NCBI GenBank assembly: GCA_963210315.1
Contig: OY723285.1
Location: 2,108,001-2,172,000, forward strand
DNA length: 64,000 nt
Source of the DNA: Rhynchopus euleeides
Taxonomy: Eukaryota; Euglenozoa; Diplonemea; Diplonemida; Diplonemidae
Reading direction: 5' to 3'
Shown here piece by piece: positions 41,242-49,452 of the stretch; position 1 is the stretch's first letter; each line of letters opens with the position of its first letter. The position numbers and the translations under genes are program-made. Below the pieces are notes generated by a model. That model searched no databases. It saw only the letters and a program-made list of their open reading frames with translations, and was not told where the DNA came from.

Positions 41242-43169
41242 TTACGTGGTGCTGCGTGTTGGTATATGTGCTGGCTCGAGGCGGATTGCCCGTTCGGCTC
41301 GTGTTCCGCGCGTGTAGGTGTCAGCCCGCTGCTCGTCGGTTGGCACCCACTGGGGGTTGAGCCGCAGTCGCTTCGTCCGTGCCACGAGGAATATGCGCTG
41401 CAGTAGCAGGTTGCCTCTGTGATTCGCGCAGTGCCCTCGCCGCATGCAAAATACTAGGGGGAGGTTGTCGATGTTGCACGTCACAGCGATGTCCTGTGAG
41501 TTGATGATGCGTAGCCCTTGCCACACGGCGAAGGCCTCCTTCAGGAAGATGTGCGCATCCCGATCTGCCCCGGTGAACACCCCTTGTGTGACCGTCTCCT
41601 CTCCCAGTTCGAGTATCGCCGCCCACTCCGTCGATGACGCGTCGGACCACAGCGTTGCCCGCGATGTTGGGTCTGCCTGGTGGTGCCAATTGTTATCGCG
41701 CATGAACTCCATCCGTGCTGCTGTCTCCCGGATCACTGAGTTCGGCACTCGTGTGTTGACATCCCACGCCGCGTTGTTGTCGTGCGCCCGGCGTCCTAGG
41801 CGCCGGACGAAAGAGAGGATTGCGGGAGCGAAACACAGTGGCGCGCGCATGACGTATGACTGCCAGACGATGGATCCGAAGATGCGGAAGGCCCTCCGCG
41901 GCGTTGTTGTTCCCTCCAACGTCTCCGCCAGCTCCTCCCGCTGTGCCACCTTCGCCACCCATGCAGGGTCCATGCGGAATCTGTGCTCCACCAGGTCAAA
42001 CTGGATCCCGAACGTGCAGAAACGTTGCGTCGGCATCCCGTGGTCGGCATCGTCGAGGTTCAGGGTCGCGTTGACGTAGTCGCACCTTTCGCGGAAGACC
42101 CTGTACTTCGCCTGCACCTCGTCCAGTGTCTCGGCTGTGACCACAAAATTGTCTATCCAGACGATGCCGTCTCTTGGAGGGAGGAGCACCCTCGCACTCC
42201 GGTTGGCAATTGCTGGTGAGTGTGACCACCCCATGCACATCACCGACAGAAACGCTGGCACAAATTCGTCCCGCTTGTCCCCGAAGCGGATTCCGAAGTA
42301 GCGCTGGATCTCCTCCTCCACCGGAAACTGGTAGAACCAGCTCCTCGCGTCAGCGAGCACAACCCAAGTTGACTCAGCGATGCGGCGCGTCACCTCCAGG
42401 ATGTCGTCCAATCTCATGTCTGGCGGTCGCGCCATGTACGAGTTCAGAGTACGTGCGTCGACGATGAAGCGTGTCCCCCCTGACTTCTTCGGCACGGTAA
42501 AGGCTGGTAAGGTGAGTATCGCATGAGTACAGGCTATAGCGATAACGCCGTAGGCGATGAGGTCGTCGACATGTTTCAATGTATGGCGTGATATCATCCT
42601 CCACTTGTTCCTGAAGTGGTCGCGTGCTCCGGGGAGCAACGCATTTCTGAAGGCTTCGGGGTCTGTAATGAGGTCCAACACGTCTCGCAGTTCCTCGTTG
42701 GAGTCCAGCTCGCGGAGTCGCGCCAGGTTGAGGCGCGTGTCGCAGATCGGAGCAAGGCGGTCGTCTTCAGATGGGTCTTGCCTTTCATGGGCAGGTCGCA
42801 CGATATGTCCTTTGTGGTGCACGCCGACACTCTCCCCGTAGAGATCGGCGTCTATGCCCGGTCCGTGTTCTGAGTCGGTGTCCGCCGTGTCGTCGGAGCT
42901 GTCGTTTTCTTCAGGAGGTTGGTATACTTGGATGGAGAGCTGAGGCCTGTGGTATGTCTTTGGGCGCTCTCTCGGCTGTGCGGCTGGATCCCCTGCGCGT
43001 GTCGGGTCATCGTTGTGAGTCGGCCCGGGCCCCGCGCCGGTACCGTCCTTTCCTCCACCGACCCCTGCTGCGCCGCCCCCTGTCGGGTAGTCATACCGTC
43101 GTAGTTCACGTGTGATGTCTCGCCTCCTTTTGTACGGGAAATGTGTGCTAAACTCTGGTCCCCTGTGTC
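41242..43169 (-). CDS. reverse transcriptase / RNase H of the DIRS-type element
   Basis: Makes element cDNA and degrades the RNA template. RT motifs in order: FTVPKKSGGTRFIVDARTLN, a VLADARSWFYQFPV block, FLSVMCMGWSHSPAIANR, then the active-site motif, which reads IVWIDNFVV (about 42149-42166), Asp-Asn instead of Asp-Asp. The RNase H part has LWSDASSTEW, LKEAFAVWQGL, CNIDN and a final ADTYTRG, supplying D, E, D, D. The frame is open far upstream (to 44184), but that part is the shadow of the recombinase gene. There is no ATG before about 42596, so RT is probably made as a fusion: a -1 frameshift from the recombinase frame would enter it. An alternative is non-AUG initiation after the recombinase stop. 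Confidence 0.85.
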
Positions 43170-44048
43170 TCACGCGTTCTTGGCCAGTTCTTTGGACAGT
43201 GCCGCTGTGTCTGCCACACGCTGTGTCGTTGCTGCTGGTATGTATCGAAACACCGCGTCGGGGGTCGCATGTCGCGACAGCATCATCAGCTTCTCGACTG
43301 GCACCCCGTTGCGTGCCAGATGGTGGAGGGCCCCCCTCCGGAGGGAGTGCGGCGTCAATCGGGCATCCACCCTTTTCACCGCCGCCGCGATGCATCGGTA
43401 TGTCACGCTCGGGGGAAACAGGCTCCCTTCTGTCTTTAGCTCTTTCATACGGCTCCGCAGGATCTTCAGCATCTCCGGTGGCAGTGACATACCCGTTGTC
43501 TTCCCCAGCTGGAAGGGGTCCGACTTCGTGGTGGTCCACACGATGGTGATCTGGTCTGACTTTGCTTCCGTCTGGATGTCCCGCGTTGACAATCGTTGCA
43601 CATCCGACGCTCTCGCCGCCCCGTGCCACATCATTGCGACGGCCAGACGCACCAGCGGCCGCGGTTCCTGAGCCACTGCCTGTGCTGCCTGTTCTTGAGT
43701 CGCGGGGTGCGCCTGTTGTGCTGGCTTCAATGCCCCGCTGCGGCACAAGCTTCGCTTGAAGTCCCGTAGCACGTGTCCTTCCTGTTCCCACGACTCGAAG
43801 CGGCGCAGGCTCGCGATGATGTTGCCCAGGTATTGCAGCGCCGATGGGGCGGACAGTCCGTTGAGCCGCAGGTGTGTGATCCACAGGGTGATCCCCTCCT
43901 CGTGTCGTAGTGTGCGGCCCTCCCCCCTGCACCACTCCTCTCTGAACTCGCGGTACCTCTCGTAGCTCCTGCGCAGAGCCGTCCAGTACGAACTCGACAG
44001 TGCGTTCCCCAAAGCCTCCTGCGTGGCCTCCATGATGATCAGCCTCAT
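43170..44048 (-). CDS. tyrosine recombinase of the DIRS-type element
   Basis: 292 residues from the first ATG, with a helical N-terminal core-binding region and a C-terminal catalytic domain. Catalytic residues are visible: Arg in WHGAARASDV, a Lys in the TTTKSD beta-hairpin, the HSLRRG box (His-x-x-Arg), His in LSRHATPDAVF and the nucleophile Tyr in FRYI. So the enzyme looks intact. It would integrate circular element DNA into the genome. It is in the same frame as the gag-like ORF: after the gag TGA (44183-44181) the frame stays open for 44 codons to this ATG, so it may be made as a readthrough fusion. Confidence 0.88.
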   Translation of the reverse strand: MRLIIMEATQEALGNALSSSYWTALRRSYERYREFREEWCRGEGRTLRHEEGITLWITHLRLNGLSAPSALQYLGNIIASLRRFESWEQEGHVLRDFKRSLCRSGALKPAQQAHPATQEQAAQAVAQEPRPLVRLAVAMMWHGAARASDVQRLSTRDIQTEAKSDQITIVWTTTKSDPFQLGKTTGMSLPPEMLKILRSRMKELKTEGSLFPPSVTYRCIAAAVKRVDARLTPHSLRRGALHHLARNGVPVEKLMMLSRHATPDAVFRYIPAATTQRVADTAALSKELAKNA

Positions 44049-44180
44049 CTCGCTCGACAGTGGTTGTTGCTTGATGCGGGGGCGGCCCTTGTTGGTTTGC
44101 TTCTTTTCTTTCAGGATGAACTCGTATGGGGATGGTGTGGGCGGCGTTGGGCTGGTTCCTGGGTGGGTGGTCTGCTGGAG

Positions 44181-45167
44181 TCACTGTCCCCCGCGGGGCC
44201 CTTTCGACCCCTTTCCCACTGCCCTCTGCTCCGCCCCCTTTCCCGTCTTCCCGGTGGGGTACGGCGTGTAGCGCGGGTCAGCCCCCTGTTGCACACGCGG
44301 TGGTACCAAACGGCGCGGGTTCGCCTTCGCCTGCGCATCATTCGCCTCTCCCACCAGCCGCTGGTGCAGAGACGCCGAGAACGTGAGGGGTGGGATGTTC
44401 TTCGCCTTGTGCTCGTAGTAGGCACGTGCCACATACCCCGTGAGGCAGGCCAGAGCCGACATTTCGCACACGATGCGGTGCAGGGGCAGCAGGCTGGGTT
44501 CCTCCTCCGTGTTCATCTTCATGAGCTTTAGCACGTCGTCGAAGTGCTCGAAGCATTTGCGGAGGCTGTGCATCCATTCCCCCGCATCTGTGCCCGACGC
44601 TGGCAGGCTCGCCTCCCGGAACACGCGGGACACCTCTGCCCGGATCTGCCGCCGCACCGCGCCCTTCCATATGCCAGGGCGCCACGTCGCGACCGCGTAT
44701 GGCGAGAAGTCGTCCGGCAACCCCTCGTCAGCCTCCTGCAGCTGCCTCTGCAGATCGGCGATGGTCTCGGCCTGCTCCTCCACCTTCGCCTCCAGCCGAG
44801 TCATGCGCGCCTCCATGTTGAGCCCTTCACCGGCTCCCAGTTGGGGCAGCGCCCCCAGCCCGTCCTCCTCTTCAGCGGCCTCCTCCGCTGCTGCCGCGCC
44901 GCCTGCCTGCATCTTCGTCCACGCGCACATTGGGCATACCCATCCGGCGCTGCCCATGTGGGCGACGAAGGCGTCCGCCACCGCCTTCGGGTGCAGATGC
45001 GCCCGCACACATGTCCTCGTCGTGGCTTGTCCGCAGGCGTTGCATGCGTGCGCCGTTCCGCCCTCATGGACGGTGGCGCATGTGGGGAACACGCAGTGCT
45101 GCATCGGCTCCGCTGCGGGCTCCATAGAGAGGGCCGGCACCTCGACCAAAGCCCAGTCGACGTCCAT
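44181..45167 (-). CDS. gag-like protein of the DIRS-type element
   Basis: 328 residues, ATG at 45167. The N-terminal part has a Cys/His cluster (CVFPTC, CNACGQATTRTC, HLHP, VCPMC) resembling a PHD- or RING-like zinc fold. It is followed by an acidic/alanine linker, a short coiled coil (RLEAKVEEQAETIADLQRQL) and a helical domain, ending in a basic Gly/Lys tail. It is called gag-like from position and the coiled coil plus basic tail; there is no CCHC knuckle. It ends CAG TGA CTC, and the next ORF continues in the same frame. Confidence 0.7.
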   Translation of the reverse strand: MDVDWALVEVPALSMEPAAEPMQHCVFPTCATVHEGGTAHACNACGQATTRTCVRAHLHPKAVADAFVAHMGSAGWVCPMCAWTKMQAGGAAAAEEAAEEEDGLGALPQLGAGEGLNMEARMTRLEAKVEEQAETIADLQRQLQEADEGLPDDFSPYAVATWRPGIWKGAVRRQIRAEVSRVFREASLPASGTDAGEWMHSLRKCFEHFDDVLKLMKMNTEEEPSLLPLHRIVCEMSALACLTGYVARAYYEHKAKNIPPLTFSASLHQRLVGEANDAQAKANPRRLVPPRVQQGADPRYTPYPTGKTGKGAEQRAVGKGSKGPRGGQ

Positions 45168-45198
45168 CTTTCCTCACTACTCTGCTTGTCGTACGCCT

Positions 45199-45870
45199 CT
45201 AGCTGTCCTTCACACCCGCTGATCCTTCACCCCGCTGCTTTTGTTCACGCGCTTTGGCGCCCCTGTAAAACACACACGCTCTGCTGTCCGTCACCACCGC
45301 TGGTCCTTCACCCCGCTGCTCCTGTAAAACACACGCGTCCCCGCTGCGTTTGTTCACGCGCTTTGGCGGTCCTGTAAAACACACGCGTCCCCGCTGCTTT
45401 TGTTCACGCGCTTTGGCGGCCCTTCAAAACACACCCGCTCTGCTGTCCTTCACCACCGCTGTTCCTTCACCCCGCTGCTCCTGTAAAACACACGCGTCCC
45501 CGCTGCTTTTGTTCACGCGCTTTGGCGGTCCTGTAAAACACACGCGTCCCCGCTGCTTTTGTTCACGCGCTTTGGCGGCCCTTCAAAACACACCCGCTCT
45601 GCTGTCCTTCACCACCGCTGTTCCTTCACCCCGCTGCTCCTGTAAAACACACGCGTCCCCGCTGATTTTGTTCACGCGCTTTGGCGGTCCTTCAAAACAC
45701 ACCCGCTCTGCTGTCCTTCACCACCGCTGGTCCTTCACCCCGCTGCTCCTGTAAAACACACGCGTCCCCGCTGCTTTTGTTCACGCGCTTTGGCGGTCCT
45801 GTAAAACACACGCGTCCCCGCTGCTTTTGTTCACGCGCTTTGGCGGCTCCGCTCGTCCCTTTTCGCTGCT
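45199..45870 (-). repeat. 50/59-bp satellite in the leader of the DIRS-type element
   Basis: The string GTTCACGCG begins at 45243, 45352, 45402, 45511, 45561, 45670, 45779 and 45829, spacings of 109, 50, 109, 50, 109, 109 and 50. Each 109 is a 50-bp unit plus a 59-bp unit (CCTTCACCACCGCTG...). It lies directly upstream of gag, so it may contain the element promoter or its recombination sites. Confidence 0.88.
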
Positions 45871-45898
45871 TCTGACTCTTCTCACTAAAAATAAATGT

Positions 45899-46009
45899 GC
45901 GTTGACGCTTCCACACACACTTACAAACCCACTTGCCTGATGAAGGGGGTGGTGTGTAGAGCACGTTTGGCAGAGCTGAATGACACTTTCCGCGCGAAAG
46001 TCGTGTGCG
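45899..46009 (+). repeat. 111-bp repeat shared with element B
   Basis: Nearly identical to 5800-5911 in element B (a few substitutions), from GCGTTGACGCTTCCACAC to GTCGTGTGCGTA. About 180 bp further, at 46182-46213, CATCGGGCGTTGCAACGTTATC resembles the B terminal repeat, so a B-related remnant may cover 45.9-46.2 kb. Confidence 0.7.
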
Positions 46010-46880
46010 TAAAAAAAAAATTCAACTCTTTTTTTTTTCACAGAGACACCTTTCACTGCAACAGGATTCCTGTCTTCGGGCACCCCTCCCTTCGGGTTTT
46101 GGCGGCACAAACAAGGTTACAACAGCCCTGTCTACTTCCTGCCCCCCTTATCCTCCGGCAACGGTGTGCATGACATCATGCATCGGGCGTTGCAACGTTA
46201 TCGATAACGTTATAACTGCCCTGTGTGTACAACACACTCTACACCGACCTCGCCCCCCGCCCGCCACCCCCCCCGCCCCCAAACCGATGCAAAGCTTCTG
46301 AGCTCCTTTAGATTAGACGCCAAATGTATGTGCCGCTGGAGCGGCAACGAAGGAATGATGGTTTTGCCCTCCTTTCTTCGAAGGAAGGGCACTCTGCACC
46401 CGCAGGGCAAGCTGCCTTGCTGGGGAGGCACGGGACGATAGAGACAGGCGAGCTGCAAGCCCCCCCCCCCCCCCCCCCGCCACCGCCAGCCCTCGACCCC
46501 CACCCACCCCGCCCTTCCCCCCGCTTGAAGCGACTCTGTGGCCACGCATGTGTGTCTGGGTGGGTGCTGATTGTGTTGACGTTCTGCCCACCCTGCGATG
46601 ATGCCCCCGTGATGGGGTTGCACCATGATTGCCTTGACACCAACACCCTTGCAGGATGTCCCTCCGACCCTCGTGTGGGCTGTGAGCGGAAGTGGCTGGG
46701 CAACACAACCAAATGCACGGGAGGCAGCATGGGCGGGGACACGAGGTATGTTGGCTAAGGGCATCCGCAGATGGGTGTGCCGGCAGCACACCGTGTGTGA
46801 GTGATGTGGGTTGTGGGTGATGTGTTGCGGCCTTCCCTAAATAAAAGCGTGGCCACAGCAGGCATGCAACGCAGCCAGCT
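46010..46880. other. intergenic; possible exon at 46654-46744
   Basis: Mostly C-rich spacer (C17 near 46461). One stretch looks exon-like: CACCCTTGCAG then 46654-46744, which reads CPSDPRVGCERKWLGN in one frame and ends at a GTATGT donor (46745). It could be a 5' exon of the RNA-binding gene downstream, but the phase does not match the acceptor at 47010, so I do not join them. AATAAA is present near 46838. Confidence 0.35.
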
Positions 46881-47010
46881 TTGTGTTGTTGGCTTCTGAG
46901 TGAGCTCTGGGCTCCCTCCGTTTACACACATATTTCGTCCGGTTGCACAAACAAACACATTACGTACCGCCGGCTCCTTTTTGATCCCCATGTGATTGCT
47001 CCACTCCCAC

Positions 47011-47033
47011 AGAGAAAACGCTCCAGAGGTGGC

Positions 47034-47064
<31 letters not shown>

Positions 47065-49034
47065 AACAGCAGCAGCAGCAGCAGCAGCAAGCGTTCGCAC
47101 TGTCGGGGGAACAGAGCCCGATGGACCACGCCGCGTCGTCGTTCCACCCGCTGAGCGCCACCAACACCGTGGCGATCCACGGGCTGGGCAGCGAAGTGTC
47201 GCTGCGGGATCTCAAGGAGCGTTTCGAGAGGTACGGCACGACGCTGCGGGTGTGGAGCATCGACAAGACGGACATCGGGATGGTTACATACGCCACGCCC
47301 GCAGAGGCGGAGGCTGCGATACGCGGGGAGTACTCCCTGGATGCGAACACGACAGTCGTCCCCAGCGACTACTCCGCCGCACCCGTCAGCAGCGTCAAGC
47401 AGGACGCGAAATACTGGCGCTGCTCGCTGTGCCACACGACCAACCGCGCCACCACCGACGCCTGCGACGCCTTCCGCTGCGGGCACGACAGGCTCTCATC
47501 CGACCAGGAGTGGGCGGAAACGCAACCCCGCGGCTCCAACCCCCGCGCCCGCCACAACATGTGGGACATCGCGCTGCAGGTGGCACAGTGCACCCCCCAC
47601 GCCAAGGGGGCTGCGCCGGAGGAGCCGCGCTGCCCGCACTGCCTTGTCCTGCTCAACCTCCCGCCTAACACCACGGAGCAGCAGGTCCGCCGCGTCTTCA
47701 CGAAATACGGGGCCGTGAAGGAGGCACGCCTGCTCCCCCCTGTGCTGAAGGGGGAGAGCTCCTTTGAGGGCCAGGTCGTCTTCGAGGAGGCTGGCGCGCT
47801 GGAGCGCGCCATCGAATACGAGAATGGGAAGCAGGTCTCCTCCGACGCCTCGCAGAGGGTGCGGGCGCACCGCGCGACCTTCACCTTCGCGCTCTCCATC
47901 ACACAGGGGGCTGCGCCGCTGCACTTCGAGCGTCAGGAGGATGCGGATGCGGTCTGCCAGGCGGTTGCAGCGGCATTCAGCGAGTTCGGCGTAGCCAGCA
48001 GGGTGGACTGCCTCGAGGGCGAGGTGCGGGTCTCCCTTCCCACCTTCCGGTCTGCCCTCACCGCGCTGGCGTCGCAGCCCCGCCTCCTGTGCGAGCACCC
48101 CGCGCTGGCCGGGCTGCGCATCGACCCCAACCCCTTTGTGCTGGGGCTCGCCACCTGCGCCTTCTCCACCTCCCCTGACACGAAGTGGCCCTGCCATGCC
48201 TGCGGCGCGGTCAACCCCCCACTGGCAGACCCCTGTGTCGACTGCCAGATGGAGCGCCCCTCGCATGCCCACTCCTCACCCCTGCCCCGTGCGATGTGGG
48301 ACGATGCTCTGAGGAAGCGTGGCGGCGAAGGGCGCCAGAGGGAGGGCGGTGCGAGAGGGCAGCGGAAGGCGGATGGGAGGGGGAAGAGCGGGAAGAACGG
48401 GCGTGGCGATGGGAAGCAGGGGGGGCATGCGGCGCTGCCTGCTGCAGGGAAGGGGGTGGTGCACGGGGGTGGCGTGGATGAGGAGCAGCAGAGGGGCGGT
48501 GGGGGTGCGAGGATGCGGGCGATGCCGCCGCAGCAGCAGCAGCAGCACCATCATCACCACCACCACCATCATCACCAGCAGCAGCAGCAGATGCACCACC
48601 ATCATCATCATCACCACCAGCAGCAGCACCACCACCACCACCACCAGCATCAGCAGCAGCAGCATCAGCATAGTCACCACCACCATCACCATCACCACCA
48701 TCATCATCATCATCACCAGCAGCAACATCACCACCACCATCGCCAGCAGCAGCAGAATCAGGCTGTTGGTAGAGGTGGTGGTGGTGGCGGCGGTGGCGGT
48801 GGCGGTGGTGGCGCCCCCGACATGGACCCCAGTGCCAGCGTCGTGCACATGCTCCGTGTGGCGGGCCAGGCGTTTGACCACGAGCAGCACGGCAGGCAGG
48901 GGGGGCAGCCCATGGGTCACATGGGGGGCCCGCCGCTGCACCCCCAAGGCAAGGGCGCCAAGGGAGGGGACAGCGGGGGCTGGCACAGCAGCGCAGCGGT
49001 GCCTGCGGGCGGGCATCCTGATGCGTTCTTCTGA
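47011..49034 (+). CDS. RNA-binding protein: RRM-like domains, RanBP2-type zinc fingers, His/Gln-rich tail
   Basis: No ATG opens the frame at its 5' side; a splice acceptor (CTCCCACAG, ending 47010) suggests an upstream exon, and the first in-frame ATG is 47121. A poly-Q run (CAG/CAA mixed) precedes an RRM-like fold (NTVAIHGLGSEVSLRDLKER...). Next comes a RanBP2-type finger (WRCSLC-x10-C-x3-C), a second RRM-like segment (CLVLLNLPPNTTEQQVRRVF...), a third region of unknown fold, and another RanBP2-type finger (WPCHAC-x10-C-x2-C). The C-terminal half is low complexity: a basic Gly/Arg/Lys stretch, about 80 residues almost only His and Gln, then poly-Gly. RanBP2 fingers of this kind often bind single-stranded RNA, so a role in splicing or mRNA handling is likely. 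Low-complexity tails favour condensates (inference). The stop is TGA. Confidence 0.8.
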
Positions 49035-49392
49035 GAAGGGCAGTTGGGGGGGGGGGGGGGGTGGGGGTCGGAGGGTTTTTTTGTAGGGGTCTTCGCTGGT
49101 CGTTATGCCTCGTCATTCTTCGTCAGTTTTTCACCGAGTTTCCTTAGGAAATGCACCAAAATGCACTGACGATCACCCCGTAGCGAAGACCCCCGTAGTT
49201 TTTTATAGTTCAGGCCGGGGGGGGGGGGGGGGGAGGGGGGGATTTTTTTCCAGCTCTGGGGTGCCGAACTACCACCGTGGGGAGGGGGTTCCAGTTCTCT
49301 TGATCTTTTGCACCAGTTTTGTGCAGCAAGATCATGCTGTGTGTGGTGACCACTTTTTGTGTGGGGAGCCCACCCTGTGTGTGTGTGTGTGT
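49035..49392. other. spacer between the RNA-binding gene and the LINE
   Basis: Holds a G18 tract just after the stop codon, the snap-back element at 49086-49194, another G17 tract (49219-49235), and a (TG)n run (49375-49392) that marks the LINE insertion site. Positions 49330-49375 resemble 7993-8060 in reverse complement. Confidence 0.55.
49086..49194. mobile_element. 109-bp snap-back MITE, diverged copy
   Basis: Ends GGGGTCTTCGCT and AGCGAAGACCCCC, flanked by GTA on both sides (49083-49085 and 49195-49197). Same design and length as 16817-16925. Confidence 0.6.
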
Positions 49393-49452
49393 AGTGATAG
49401 TGGTTTTAAGTGGGTAACCCTGCGCGGATCTGTGCCCACTCCCCGCCCACCC

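Larger units (their letters stand above)
41153..45898 (-). mobile_element. DIRS-type (tyrosine recombinase) retrotransposon
   Basis: Reading on the minus strand: a tandem-repeat leader (45870-45199), a gag-like ORF, a tyrosine recombinase, then RT with RNase H, about 4.7 kb in all. It is bounded by direct 18-bp copies of GCGTTGACGCTTCCACAC (41153-41170 and 45899-45916). There is no aspartic protease, integrase or LTR, which fits YR retrotransposons that integrate by recombinase. Recombinase and RNase H residues are present and ORFs are long, but the RT active site is altered. The exact ends are inferred from the repeats. Confidence 0.8.

Noticed and set aside
43171-44184. N-terminal third of the 980-codon RT frame as real coding
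   Set aside because: It overlaps the tyrosine recombinase, which has clear catalytic motifs in another frame; the overlapping part has no family features and starts without support.
46654-46744. First exon of the RNA-binding gene spliced to 47011
   Set aside because: The splice ends look fair but the phase would move the downstream frame out of the RRM reading, and the 266-bp intron is long for this genome.
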